Part shown: piece by piece, positions 8,519 to 17,294 of the stretch | How the letters are laid out: each line of letters opens with the position of its first letter | Numbering within the stretch: the stretch's first letter is position 1 | DNA from: Flavobacterium sp. YO12 | GTDB taxonomy: Bacteria; Bacteroidota; Bacteroidia; Flavobacteriales; Flavobacteriaceae | Assembly (NCBI RefSeq): GCF_004119495.1 | Contig: NZ_NRQU01000031.1 | Span: 1 to 51,421 of the forward strand | Length of the DNA stretch: 51,421 nt | Reading direction: 5' to 3' | Translations under genes and position numbers: made by a program | Notes under the pieces: generated by a model | What the model was told of the DNA's origin: nothing | Database searches by the model: none | The model's input: the letters and a program-made list of their open reading frames with translations, nothing else

Positions 8519-9796
8519 TTATTTTGTTAAACTTGGAGCATATGTATAAACGGTATGCGGATAAATCATTTTTGCGGTGTATTTAGAAATTAAACATACT
8601 ACAAGAATTGGTAAAAACAACGTGTAATCGTTTGTTAAACCGCATACTAAAAATATTGCTGTAAAAGGGGCATGAATGCTTGCGCTTAATACCGCAGCCA
8701 TACCAATAATCATAAAGTTTACTGGAATTACATGCAGATTGAAAAAGGTGTTTAAAACTGATGCAAGCAATAATCCTAAAAAGGCACCAATAAAAAGACT
8801 TGGCGCAAAAACACCGCCATCACCGCCAGAAGCTAATGTAATCGAGGTAACGATCGGTTTTAGAATTAAAACACCAATAAAGGTAAAAGCTAATGTCAGG
8901 GTTAAAGGGATTTCTGCCGAATTTCCAAAAATACCTTTTATTGCATGATAGCCTTCTCCGTACAATTGAGGGAAAGCAAATAATGAGATGCTTAAAACTA
9001 CAGAACCGATAAGGATTTTATAATAATGCGTATCTATTTTTCCAAATTGAGATTTAAAAAACAATACACATCGTGTTAAATACACAGAATTCATTCCAGC
9101 TAAAATTCCTAAAAGAATAAAATACGGAATTGCTTTTAGATGCCAAGTTGTAATAGAAACGGCAAATAAAGGTTCTTCTTTTAAAATCGAAAGCAAACCG
9201 AATGCAATAGAAACGGCAATTACATTTGAAATAATAAATGCACGAGTTACTTTTCTTGAAATAACTTCAAAAGCGAACAGAATTCCTGCTATTGGACTAC
9301 TGAAAAGAGCAGTAACACCAGCAGCAACACCCGCACAAATTAATTCGGTTTTGTATTGACGGAAGACATTTTCTTTTTCATGAGCAACAGATCCAATGGT
9401 TGCAGTAGCTACAACTGTAGAAACCTCTATTCCTGTTGATCCGCCAAAAATAACTGTGATTAAACCATTTATAAAATGCGATGGGATTTTATAAGAAGGA
9501 AGATTTTTTTTTGTTTTTGTACTTTCAAAAACCTCTTTGATTCCTTTGTTTTCTTTTTTCTTAAAGAGATATTGTCTCAGGAAATAAATTACAGACAATC
9601 CGAAAACTGGAAAAATAATATAGAATATTGGATGAACCGATACTTCATGAAAGAAGATTTCCTCGTAATATTCAGTGATTTTTTTAAGTGAAATTCCCAA
9701 AAAGGCTGATAAAAAGCCAATTAAAACAGATACAATAACTAATTTTCGGAATTTGATAAATTGATGATTTTTTTTGATTTTCGCCGTTTTGTTCAT
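8519..9796 (-). CDS. ClC-type chloride channel/transporter family protein
   Basis: The 425-residue integral membrane protein has about ten helices and the ClC-family fold signatures GGSTGIEVSTVVATATIGS (118-136) and GGDGGVFAPSLFIGAFLG (about 322-340). There are no C-terminal CBS domains. The place where classical ClC proteins carry GREGP, with its gating glutamate, here reads GSTGIE, so the Glu position appears to be Thr121 and a Glu sits three residues later. The Ser-containing GSGIP motif is replaced by NKGIK (83-87). Ion selectivity therefore cannot be assumed. A -7 element TAATTTTG (minus strand, 9830-9837) precedes the start. Confidence 0.85.
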   Translation of the reverse strand: MNKTAKIKKNHQFIKFRKLVIVSVLIGFLSAFLGISLKKITEYYEEIFFHEVSVHPIFYIIFPVFGLSVIYFLRQYLFKKKENKGIKEVFESTKTKKNLPSYKIPSHFINGLITVIFGGSTGIEVSTVVATATIGSVAHEKENVFRQYKTELICAGVAAGVTALFSSPIAGILFAFEVISRKVTRAFIISNVIAVSIAFGLLSILKEEPLFAVSITTWHLKAIPYFILLGILAGMNSVYLTRCVLFFKSQFGKIDTHYYKILIGSVVLSISLFAFPQLYGEGYHAIKGIFGNSAEIPLTLTLAFTFIGVLILKPIVTSITLASGGDGGVFAPSLFIGAFLGLLLASVLNTFFNLHVIPVNFMIIGMAAVLSASIHAPFTAIFLVCGLTNDYTLFLPILVVCLISKYTAKMIYPHTVYTYAPSLTK

Positions 9797-9944
9797 CAGA
9801 AGTAAGTCGCAGCTTTTTTATGCGGATTACAAAATTAAGCATCAAAATCGGTTTTTAATAGAAAATCTTCAATATAGTGTGTTAAAATGTATATAAACAA
9901 GAAAATTCTTTCAGTGTGTTTTTCTTTGTATATCGGTTATTTAG

Positions 9945-10060
9945 GGGCAAAGGTACAAAGTAGCAAAGGTTCAAAGATTCTTATTTCAAGCCGTTCTATA
10001 AAATAAAAAAAATAAGAAAAATCTTTGTTCCTTTGAGCCTCTGTACCTTTGAACCTTAGT
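9945..10060. repeat. Intergenic repeat family 'AGGTTCAAAGG', paired arms
   Basis: A left arm ('ggcaaaggtacaaagtagca', 'aaggttcaaagattctt') and an inverted right arm ('aaaaatctttgttcctttga', 'gcctctgtacctttgaacct') form a long imperfect dyad in the 266-base gap. It may act as a terminator-like hairpin or a dispersed repeat. No gene is seen in the rest of the gap. Confidence 0.75.
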
Positions 10061-10062
10061 TT

Positions 10063-10452
10063 CTATCTTTCATAAAACTCAATTGGCAATAAATCAGGAT
10101 CAGCAATAAATGTAAAACGTTTTTCGGTCGTTTCATCTATTCTGATAGGTTCCGCTTCTATATTTTTTGAAGTTAAAAAAGCGATAGTTTCTTCTAAATT
10201 AATTACTTCAAATGCCAAGTGTCGTAAACCAACTGCTTCAGGTCTCGATGGACGCTGCGGCGGATTTGGAAAAGAGAATAGTTCTACTACATAACTGCCA
10301 TTTAATGCCAAATCAAGTTTGTACGATTGGCGTTCCTCACGATAGATTTCTCTAATAATGGTAAGTCCTAAAACTTCTGTATAAAAAGTTTTAGATTTTT
10401 GATAATCCGAGCATAAAATGGCAATATGATGGATTTTGTTTAAGGTAAGCAT
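10063..10452 (-). CDS. VOC family / glyoxalase I-like metalloprotein (YaeR/GloA2 type)
   Basis: The 129-residue single-domain vicinal-oxygen-chelate protein has the four expected metal ligands: His in KIHHIAIL, Glu in VVELFSFP, His in LRHLAFEV and Glu in LPIEFYER. The RPSRPEAVGLRHLAF segment is typical of the YaeR/SMU1112c group, which is glyoxalase-like but with no firmly established substrate. Its ATG overlaps the stop codon of the acetyltransferase gene by one base (TAATG), so it is translationally coupled as the last gene of a four-gene operon. Confidence 0.88.
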   Translation of the reverse strand: MLTLNKIHHIAILCSDYQKSKTFYTEVLGLTIIREIYREERQSYKLDLALNGSYVVELFSFPNPPQRPSRPEAVGLRHLAFEVINLEETIAFLTSKNIEAEPIRIDETTEKRFTFIADPDLLPIEFYER

Positions 10453-11027
10453 TAGTTTTTTTGTTGAGGTTCTTGATTTAATTTTCGAATTACTTTAGCA
10501 GGATTTCCAACGGCAAGTGAATTATCAGGAATATCTTTTGCTACAACAGATCCCGCTCCAATAACACAGCCTTTGCCAATTGTTACGCCAGGACAAATAA
10601 CGGAGTTTCCGCCAATCCAGCAATCATCGCCAATTGTAATTGGTTCTGCGTTTTCTAAAGATTTTCTCAATTCAGCATCAAGCGGATGCGTTGCGGTGTA
10701 GATTTGAACATTTGGTGCAAAAAAAACATTTGATCCAATATTTACTGGACAACTATCAAGAACAACACAGTTAACATTAAAATAAACATTATCGCCACAA
10801 GTTATATTGTATCCATAATCGCAATGAAAAGGAGGTTCGATATAAAAATTGCTGCCAGAATTAGGGATTAATTCTTTTAAAATTTCTTTTGCTTTTTTGG
10901 TCAAGCGGTATTCTTTTACATTTAATGTATGCAATAATATTTTTGCTTTTCGGCGGTCTTTTACTAAAACAGGATCTCCTGGTAAGTAATATTCTCCCGC
11001 AATCATTTTTTCTTTTTCTGTTTTCAT
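10452..11027 (-). CDS. Sugar O-acetyltransferase (maltose/galactoside acetyltransferase, NodL-like)
   Basis: The 191-residue protein starts MKTEKEKMIAGEYYLPGDPVL, typical of Maa/LacA/NodL enzymes, followed by left-handed beta-helix hexapeptide repeats (about 60-180). The catalytic His lies in IYTATHPLDAELR, and the C-terminus carries GNPAKVIRKL. The expected reaction is transfer of acetyl from acetyl-CoA to a sugar hydroxyl in the cytoplasm; the acceptor is unknown. It sits nine bases after the YciI-like gene and overlaps the next gene by one base. Confidence 0.92.
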   Translation of the reverse strand: MKTEKEKMIAGEYYLPGDPVLVKDRRKAKILLHTLNVKEYRLTKKAKEILKELIPNSGSNFYIEPPFHCDYGYNITCGDNVYFNVNCVVLDSCPVNIGSNVFFAPNVQIYTATHPLDAELRKSLENAEPITIGDDCWIGGNSVICPGVTIGKGCVIGAGSVVAKDIPDNSLAVGNPAKVIRKLNQEPQQKN

Positions 11028-11036
11028 ATAAAGAGA

Positions 11037-11495
11037 TTACATTTTTGTCTTGGCAATTTTTTCGTGAATTTTTACCGTTTCCTGCAAAGCCGCACTCGAA
11101 TACCACGGTGTTAATTCGGCTTCAAGCAAATTGGCTTTTATGGCAGGATCTGTTGCAACAAGAGCTTTTGCTTCGTCAACAGTTTCTACATTAAAAATAT
11201 ATATACCGCGATAATTTCGATCGTTTTTCATAAAAGGACCAGCAACAGCCAGTTTTCCTTCTTTGGCTAGTTTATTGATATTTGCCATATGACCTTCAAA
11301 AAGTTTTTTAGTTTCTTCTTTTGAAGCTGTTTTGTTTGTTCCAGATTTCAATAAACAGAAAACATATTTTTTCATTCCATATTCATCTGCATTCAACGAT
11401 TTAGCTAAATTTTCATCAAATTTAACTTCCGTTTCCTGAGCGAATCCAATTGCATTTATTAACAAGAAAGCGAATAAAAAGAAAGAGTTTTTCAT
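11037..11495 (-). CDS. Exported YciI-like protein
   Basis: The 152-residue protein has a clear signal peptide (MKNSFFLFAFLLINAIGFAQ, cleavage likely after FAQ at about residue 20). A YciI-type ferredoxin-like domain follows: KYVFCLLKSG, GHMANINKLAKEGKLAVAGPF, and RGIYIFNVETVDEAKALVATDPAIKANLLEAELTPWY. YciI proteins are usually cytoplasmic with unknown function, so export is unusual. It lies between DinB (10 bases upstream) and the acetyltransferase (nine bases downstream) in one operon. Confidence 0.85.
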   Translation of the reverse strand: MKNSFFLFAFLLINAIGFAQETEVKFDENLAKSLNADEYGMKKYVFCLLKSGTNKTASKEETKKLFEGHMANINKLAKEGKLAVAGPFMKNDRNYRGIYIFNVETVDEAKALVATDPAIKANLLEAELTPWYSSAALQETVKIHEKIAKTKM

Positions 11496-11505
11496 AACAC
11501 TATTT

Positions 11506-11964
11506 TTAAAGAAGTTTTTTCAAAATAACAATCTGCCCTAAATGATAAACATCGTGCTGAATTATGCCGTGTATATGTTCGTAGAACGTGTGATTGTTCG
11601 CCGCATATATTTTTGCCAGATCAGCATCGTCAAAATCCTCAAAAAATGAATTCCATGATTCTTGTGATTTAGCCAAATTTTGAAGTGATTGTTCCCAAGC
11701 GGCTTCAGACGGATCTAAAACGGGAACAAAATAATTATGATCTGGCGTTACGACCGTTTCTCCCTGAACACGTTCTAAAATGTTTCTTCTCCATTGTATC
11801 AGGTGATTTACAATTTCCCAAATCGTGTTTAAATTAGGATTTGCTTTTTTATAAGCCTGTTCAGCACTTACATTTTCTAAAGTATGTGCTAAAGTAACCT
11901 CCAGCCATGGATTTCCATTATAAATGGATTGATATAGATTTGAAATTCTCTTGCTTTCTGACAT
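11506..11964 (-). CDS. DinB family protein
   Basis: The 152-residue four-helix DinB/YfiT-like protein has three potential metal-binding histidines: one in EIVNHLIQWRRN and two in the C-terminal HGIIQHDVYHLGQIV. Family members include metal-dependent thiol-using enzymes, but this one has no known substrate. It is the first gene of a four-gene minus-strand operon. A good promoter precedes it: -33 TTG at 12013-12015 and -7 TAGCTTTG at 11984-11991 (minus strand), with a 21-base spacer. Confidence 0.88.
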   Translation of the reverse strand: MSESKRISNLYQSIYNGNPWLEVTLAHTLENVSAEQAYKKANPNLNTIWEIVNHLIQWRRNILERVQGETVVTPDHNYFVPVLDPSEAAWEQSLQNLAKSQESWNSFFEDFDDADLAKIYAANNHTFYEHIHGIIQHDVYHLGQIVILKKLL

Positions 11965-11983
11965 AATTGATAGTTTTGCAATT

Positions 11984-12015
11984 CAAAGCTAATATACAAA
12001 TAAAGTAAATTACAA
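11984..12015 (-). promoter_or_regulatory. Bacteroidota-type promoter of the DinB operon
   Basis: On the minus strand TTG (12013-12015) and TAGCTTTG (11984-11991) are separated by 21 bases, matching TTG-N(about 19-23)-TAnnTTTG. The DinB start codon is 20 bases further on. Confidence 0.6.
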
Positions 12016-12074
12016 CTCAGTCATAAATTTCTACAGTTCAGTTATTATATATTTTTTAACGCTGAATGTTAAAA

Positions 12075-12082
12075 TACATTTG
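12075..12082 (+). promoter_or_regulatory. -7 element of the TonB receptor gene
   Basis: TACATTTG matches TAnnTTTG 20 bases before the ATG at 12103. No clear -33 TTG is seen. Confidence 0.5.
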
Positions 12083-12102
12083 CTTCAACAAAAACCAATG
12101 TT

Positions 12103-14268
12103 ATGAAAACCAAGTTATTTTTTACAATTACTTTTTTACTTTTTACCGTTTTTATTTTTGCTCAAAATACGATTTCTGGAAAAGTGCTTGACCAAAAAGG
12201 AAGACCAGTTCAAGGCGCTAATATTTACCTAGACGGAACATATGACGGAGCAACTAGCTCTGCAACGGGTGAGTTTTCTTTTGAAACAAGTGCGACTGGA
12301 AATCAATTTCTTGTAGTGAGTTTTTTGCTTTTTGAAACCTATAAAAAAGAAATTGATGTTACTAATTATAAAGAGCAAACGGTTAAACTTAGAGAAAATA
12401 TAAATACACTTGATGCCGTTGTAATCACAGCAGGAACTTTAGAATCTGGAGATAAAGCAAGAGTTTCGGTTTTAAAGCCTTTAGATATTGTAACAACGGC
12501 GGGTTCAGCTGGAAATATTATTGCTGCTTTGCAAACTTTACCAGGAACACAATCTGTGGGTGAAGACGGGCGTTTGTTTGTTCGTGGTGGAGAAGCAAAC
12601 GAAACACAGACTTTTGTAGATGGAATTAGGGTTGCACAGCCTTATGGCGCAACGACAAATAATTTGCCAACTCGAAGCCGATTTTCTCCTTTTTTGTTTA
12701 GCGGAATCTCTTTTTCGACTGGAGGTTATTCTGCAGAATATGGTGAAGCATTATCAAGTGTTTTACTTTTAAATACACAGGATGAAGTAGATCATAATAA
12801 AACAGATATTGGTTTAATGACTGTAGGTCTGAGTTTAGGACATACTCAAAAAATGAAAAAGAGTTCGTTGAGTGTAAACATGGCTTACATAAACTTAGCT
12901 CCATATCAGGCGGTAATTCCTCAAAATGTAGATTGGAATAATCCGTATCAGTCTCTTGGAGGTGAAACGGTTTACAGATATAATTTTACAAACGGAATCT
13001 TTAAACTTTATGCTGCTTTTGATTCAGAGAAATTTGATTTGAATCAGAAAAATATCAATTTCGAGAATCCTATTAGAACAGATTTGAATAACAATAATTT
13101 TTATTTGAATTCTTCTTACAAAGGAACTTTTGGAACTGGATGGCAGCTAACTACAGGAATTAGTTACGGATACAGTAAAAACAAAACAAAATATGATATA
13201 AATGATATTGATGCAGATGAAAATGCGGCACAATTGAAATTGAAGTTTGGTAAAAAAGTTTCGAATTATTTTAAAGTATCTTTTGGAGCGGATTATTTCA
13301 TTACAAAATTCGATGAAAATTTTAATGACAATATTTCAATCGATGTTACAAACGGATATGATTCAAACATTTTTGCTGCTTATACAGAAGGAGATATTTT
13401 ATTTTCTAAAAGGTTAGCAATGAAAGTTGGTTTAAGATATTCAAACAACAGTTTATTAAATGAAAATAATATTGCGCCAAGAGCTTCAATTGCCTACAAG
13501 TTTTCAAAAACCAGCCAGCTTTCATTTGCTTACGGAGATTTTTCGCAAACACCAGTTGTAGATTATATTAAATATTCAAAATACCATCAGTTTGAAAGCG
13601 AAAAAGCAAGTCATTATATTTTGAATTATCAATTTACAAAACCGGGACAGATTTTTAGAGCAGATCTTTATTATAAAGATTATAGAAATTTAGTTCAATA
13701 CGATACAAAAGATATTAGATACAATTCAGTATTCAATAATAACGGTTCAGGTTATGCAAAAGGTTTAGAATTATATTGGAGAGACAGTAATTTGTACAAA
13801 AACTTAGAATATTGGATTTCTTATTCTTATATCGATTCTGAGCGACAATACAAGAATTATCCAACAATGGCTAGGCCAAGTTTTATTGCAAATCATACTT
13901 TATCTGTAGTAACAAAATATTTTATTACAGATTGGAAATCACAAATAGGTTTTACAAACAACTACAGTTCAGGACGCCCTTATAATGACCCGAATCAGAC
14001 ACAATTTATGAGCGGAAAGACAAAGTCATACAATAGTTTGAGTTTCAACTGGGCTTATATATTAACAACACAAAAAATCCTTTATTTCTCCGTTTCGAAC
14101 GTTTTAGGAACACAGAATGTTTTTGGATATGATTATGCAAAATTACCAGATCCAAACGGAGTATATCAAAGACAAGCCGTAGTACCAACCGCAGATCGAT
14201 TTTTCTTTTTAGGTTTCTTTTGGACGATTAGCCAAAATAAAAATGAGAATCAGTTGAAGAACTTATAA
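12103..14268 (+). CDS. TonB-dependent receptor with carboxypeptidase-regulatory-like N-terminal domain
   Basis: The 721-residue outer-membrane protein has a signal peptide ending IFAQ (about residue 21). A carboxypeptidase D regulatory-like beta-sandwich follows (NTISGKVLDQKGRPVQGANIYLDGT, about 22-105), then a plug domain with a GGEANETQTFVDGIRV motif (about 167-185), then a beta-barrel (about 230-700). There is no SusD partner, and the short barrel suggests a small ligand such as a siderophore, metal or peptide; the ligand cannot be assigned. The downstream gap carries two repeat copies, so coupling to the signalling operon that follows is uncertain. Confidence 0.9.
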   Translation: MKTKLFFTITFLLFTVFIFAQNTISGKVLDQKGRPVQGANIYLDGTYDGATSSATGEFSFETSATGNQFLVVSFLLFETYKKEIDVTNYKEQTVKLRENINTLDAVVITAGTLESGDKARVSVLKPLDIVTTAGSAGNIIAALQTLPGTQSVGEDGRLFVRGGEANETQTFVDGIRVAQPYGATTNNLPTRSRFSPFLFSGISFSTGGYSAEYGEALSSVLLLNTQDEVDHNKTDIGLMTVGLSLGHTQKMKKSSLSVNMAYINLAPYQAVIPQNVDWNNPYQSLGGETVYRYNFTNGIFKLYAAFDSEKFDLNQKNINFENPIRTDLNNNNFYLNSSYKGTFGTGWQLTTGISYGYSKNKTKYDINDIDADENAAQLKLKFGKKVSNYFKVSFGADYFITKFDENFNDNISIDVTNGYDSNIFAAYTEGDILFSKRLAMKVGLRYSNNSLLNENNIAPRASIAYKFSKTSQLSFAYGDFSQTPVVDYIKYSKYHQFESEKASHYILNYQFTKPGQIFRADLYYKDYRNLVQYDTKDIRYNSVFNNNGSGYAKGLELYWRDSNLYKNLEYWISYSYIDSERQYKNYPTMARPSFIANHTLSVVTKYFITDWKSQIGFTNNYSSGRPYNDPNQTQFMSGKTKSYNSLSFNWAYILTTQKILYFSVSNVLGTQNVFGYDYAKLPDPNGVYQRQAVVPTADRFFFLGFFWTISQNKNENQLKNL

Positions 14269-14590
14269 TTTGAGGTTCAGAGTTACAAAGGATCAAAGGT
14301 TCAGAGTCTTCTAAAATGTAAAAAACCGTTGTTGCTTTGAGTTCAAAAAAGGAAAAACTTTGCCCCTTTGCTGCTATGAACCTTTGAACCTCAAGAAAGA
14401 AACAATTCAGCAGCAAAAATCAACAACTCAGTATCATTTAATTTTAAAAGAGCAAAATCCAACATACTTTTGAAGTGTAAATTAAAAGGAACAAAGAAGT
14501 AAAGCGACAAAGGTTCAACGTTTTTAAAATATCATAATGAGAAAATCAAACCTTTGAGCCTTTGCAACTCTGAAGCTTTGAACCTAAAAA
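14266..14590. repeat. Two copies of the 'AGGTTCAAAGG' repeat family in the 379-base gap 14269-14647
   Basis: The first dyad spans 14270-14395, from 'gaggttcagagttacaaagg' to 'ctatgaacctttgaacctca'. The second spans about 14485-14588, with the arms 'aggaacaaagaagtaaagcg' and 'gcaactctgaagctttgaac'. Between and after them I see no gene. A TACTTTTG word at about 14465 could be a -7 element, but the distance to the next ATG makes this weak. Confidence 0.7.
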
Positions 14591-14647
14591 AAAGAGTTTT
14601 AATCATCAACAAAAATTTAGAACCGTATTAACTAAAAAAAAGAAATC

Positions 14648-15268
14648 ATGACCAAGATTATTACGATTATCACATTATTTATCTGCAGCTTATTATCTGC
14701 GCAAACACAGTTTGAACAAGGAATGACAAAAGCTTTCGGGCTTTGGAAAGAAGGAAAAAATGCTGATGCTTCGGCATTGTTTGAAAGAATTGCAGCGGCC
14801 GAAAAAAATAGTTATCTGCCAAATTATTATGTCGCTTTAATCAACACGACATCGGCTTTTAGCGAAAAAGATAAAACTAAAATAGATTTATTGTTAACAA
14901 AAGCGCAAGATGCTGTTGATGCTGAAATGTTAAAAGATCTAAACAATTCAGAGTTGTACGTAATGCAAGCATTAATATACACAGCTTATGTAGCGTCTGA
15001 TCCAATGACAAACGGAATGAAATATTCAGCTAAAGTGATGGAAGCTTATGCAACTGCTAAAGCATTAGATCCAAATAATCCGAGAGCTGTTTTTGGCGAA
15101 GCTGATTATCAGTTGGGAGGAGCAAAATGGACAGGGGTTGATACAAAACCACTTTGCGAACAAGTTAACAGATCTATCGAACTTTTTGGTACTTTTAAGC
15201 CTGAAACGCCTTTTTCTCCTAAATGGGGTTTAGAAAGAGCGTTGGAAATTCAAAAAACGTGTAAATAA
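14648..15268 (+). CDS. Exported TPR-like protein of unknown function
   Basis: The 206-residue protein has a signal peptide (cleavage likely after LLSAQ, about residue 19). The helical remainder resembles degenerate tetratricopeptide repeats (FEQGMTKAFGLWKEGKNADASALFERIAA; YATAKALDPNNPRAVFGEADYQ). It is probably periplasmic. It sits 28 bases before the histidine kinase on the same strand, so it is likely the first gene of that signalling operon and could serve an envelope-sensing role; this is inference. Confidence 0.75.
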   Translation: MTKIITIITLFICSLLSAQTQFEQGMTKAFGLWKEGKNADASALFERIAAAEKNSYLPNYYVALINTTSAFSEKDKTKIDLLLTKAQDAVDAEMLKDLNNSELYVMQALIYTAYVASDPMTNGMKYSAKVMEAYATAKALDPNNPRAVFGEADYQLGGAKWTGVDTKPLCEQVNRSIELFGTFKPETPFSPKWGLERALEIQKTCK

Positions 15269-15296
15269 AAAATAGTAATAAATTAAGTTAATTATA

Positions 15297-16655
15297 ATGA
15301 AAGACCATAGAAATGCATTTGCTGATTTGAAAAGTGGAACCATAGTGTGTTTCAAGATTTCTATGATCTTTACAGTAATATTCTGCGCTCTTTTAGGTAC
15401 TGATTTAAATCTAAAAAATGTTGTACTAACATTTCTTTTAAGCTGTCTTTATTCGTTTGGACTTGGTTTTGGAAATGGGTTTATCAGTGTTCTCTTAGAT
15501 CGAAAATGGGATTGGCTGGAACAGACTAATTTAAGAGTATATTACGGAATTTTAGTAACTGTTTTATATACAGTTCCCGCAGTGTTAGGAATTAATTATA
15601 TCATTTTTGTTGTCGTTCAGAAGCTTCCTATAGATCAGTTTTTTGGCAATAGAATGATTTGGAATCACGTTTTTTATATTGTTTTATCATTTGGAGTTTC
15701 TACTTTCATGCAAGCCAGAAGTTTTATGGTAAAATGGAAACAAGCTTCTAAAATTGAAATAACGCAGCAAAAAATTATTGCAGGAACGGCAAATGCACAA
15801 TTTGAGAGTTTAAAAAATCAGATTGATCCGCATTTTCTGTTCAACAGTTTAAATGTTTTAAGTTCCTTGATCGAAGAAAATCCTGATAACGCACAGCGTT
15901 TTACGACTTCTTTATCAAAAATTTACCGCTATGTTTTAGAGCAGAAAGATAAAGAATTGGTTTCTGTAGAAGATGAATTATCATTTGCAAAAACCTATAT
16001 GAATCTGTTGAAAATGCGTTTTGAGAATAGTTTATTTTACGAATTGCCAGCCGAGAACATAAATCCTGACGCAAAGGTAGTTCCGCTTTCACTACAGCTT
16101 TTGCTTGAAAATACAGTAAAACATAATGTTGTAAGTGAGCAAAAACCACTTCATATTCGAATTTTTATTGATGGAGATTACTTAGCAATTCAAAATGATC
16201 TTCAGAAAAAAGAAGTTCTTCAGGACAGGCAAGGAGTTGGATTACAGAATATTGTAAATCGATATGCAATCGTGACCAACAGAAATGTGATGATCGAACA
16301 AGATGAGAAAAATTTCACGGTTAAGATTCCAATTTTAACAAAACAAATTAATGTTATGGAAACAAATGCAGATTATAACGATGAAACTAAAGCTTATTTT
16401 AGAGCTAAAAAAAGAGTAGAAGAATTAAAAGGGTTTTATGGAAATGTAATTTCATATTGCTGTGTAATTCCAATATTAGCTTTTGTTAATTTAAGATATT
16501 CACCAGGATTTCAATGGTTTTGGTTTTCAGCTTTAGGCTGGGGATTTGGAGTTGTAATGCATGCTTTTAAAGTATATGGTTACAGCACAGGTTGGGAGGA
16601 AAGAAAGATTAGAGAGATTTTAGAGAAAGAAAAAAACAAGCAAACTTGGAAATAA
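15297..16655 (+). CDS. LytS/YpdA-type sensor histidine kinase with C-terminal 2TM domain
   Basis: The 452-residue protein has four membrane helices in the first 140 residues, then a His_kinase (PF06580) domain with the phospho-acceptor motif QIDPHFLFNSLNVL (about 178-191). The ATPase region has an N-box LLLENTVKHN and a G-box GVGLQNI. From about residue 365 it continues with a 2TM domain: AKKRVEELKGFYGNV, two helices, then HAFKVYGYSTGWEERKIREILEK. That domain is found alone in the next four genes. The kinase core is a typical partner of LytTR regulators, and one is encoded at 18025. The C-terminal 2TM fusion places the catalytic core between two membrane modules. Confidence 0.9.
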   Translation: MKDHRNAFADLKSGTIVCFKISMIFTVIFCALLGTDLNLKNVVLTFLLSCLYSFGLGFGNGFISVLLDRKWDWLEQTNLRVYYGILVTVLYTVPAVLGINYIIFVVVQKLPIDQFFGNRMIWNHVFYIVLSFGVSTFMQARSFMVKWKQASKIEITQQKIIAGTANAQFESLKNQIDPHFLFNSLNVLSSLIEENPDNAQRFTTSLSKIYRYVLEQKDKELVSVEDELSFAKTYMNLLKMRFENSLFYELPAENINPDAKVVPLSLQLLLENTVKHNVVSEQKPLHIRIFIDGDYLAIQNDLQKKEVLQDRQGVGLQNIVNRYAIVTNRNVMIEQDEKNFTVKIPILTKQINVMETNADYNDETKAYFRAKKRVEELKGFYGNVISYCCVIPILAFVNLRYSPGFQWFWFSALGWGFGVVMHAFKVYGYSTGWEERKIREILEKEKNKQTWK

Positions 16656-16657
16656 TC

Positions 16658-16960
16658 ATGAAGCCAAATTATACAGAAGCGGAACGCTATTACCAGGCTC
16701 AGAAAAAAGTAAAAGAAATTAGAGGATTTTATGAGCATTTGGCAGTTTTTATTTTCGTAACCATAGTTTTAGTTGTTATCAACCTTGTGACTTCACCAGA
16801 ATATTTATGGTTCATTTGGTGTATTGGAGGCTGGGGGATAGGAGTGGTTTTTCATGGATTGAAAGTTTTTGGATACTCGCCGTTTTTTAATAAAGAATGG
16901 GAAGAACGAAAGATTCAAGAAATTTTAGAAAAAGATAAAAATCAAAAAACTTCAAACTAA
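16658..16960 (+). CDS. 2TM domain protein 1 of the array
   Basis: The 100-residue protein is essentially one 2TM domain (PF13239): QKKVKEIRGFYEHL, two membrane helices, WGIGVVFHGLKVFGYSP, then WEERKIQEILEKDK. An upstream in-frame TTG (16646) lies inside the kinase gene; the ATG at 16658, three bases after the kinase stop in the junction TAATCATG, is preferred. Function unknown; the context suggests an accessory membrane component of the Lyt-type system. Confidence 0.85.
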   Translation: MKPNYTEAERYYQAQKKVKEIRGFYEHLAVFIFVTIVLVVINLVTSPEYLWFIWCIGGWGIGVVFHGLKVFGYSPFFNKEWEERKIQEILEKDKNQKTSN

Positions 16961-16962
16961 AG

Positions 16963-17292
16963 ATGAAAACGAATTATAATAGTGATCAGGAAGAATATGA
17001 ATTACAGCAGTTAGCCAGCAAAAAGGTTGTAAAGCTTAAATCATTTTATATTCATTCAATTTTTTACATTATAGCGCTGGTACTTTTTGTTTTAAAAGAG
17101 TATTATAAATTGCCTTTGGATGTGTTTCCTGCTAAATTTTTAAATGGAGTTGTAATGATTCTTTGGTCAACCGTATTTTTTGGTTCGGCGATTGATTTAT
17201 TTGTCTCTGCTAAAATTTTTGGAGATAAATGGGAGAAACGTAAAATGGAAAGTATTTTAGAAAAAAGAGAAAAAAAACAAAAATGGGAGTAA
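16963..17292 (+). CDS. 2TM domain protein 2 of the array (divergent)
   Basis: The 109-residue protein starts two bases after the previous stop. It keeps the KKVVKLKSFYIHSIFYI start, two membrane helices and WEKRKMESILEKREKKQKWE at the end, but lacks the HGLKVF motif, reading SAIDLFVSAKIFGDKWE instead. It is the most divergent member of the array. Function unknown. Confidence 0.8.
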   Translation: MKTNYNSDQEEYELQQLASKKVVKLKSFYIHSIFYIIALVLFVLKEYYKLPLDVFPAKFLNGVVMILWSTVFFGSAIDLFVSAKIFGDKWEKRKMESILEKREKKQKWE

Positions 17293-17294
17293 TC

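Noticed and set aside
6603..10070. A 15-base identity TTAGTTTCTATCTTT at 6603-6617 and 10056-10070, both beside repeat arms
   Set aside because: It could mark repeat boundaries, but about one 15-base match is expected by chance in a window of this size, so it was not counted as evidence.
10861..11194. Open frames on both strands across the acetyltransferase and YciI genes
   Set aside because: They overlap genes with recognised family motifs in another frame and show no family features.
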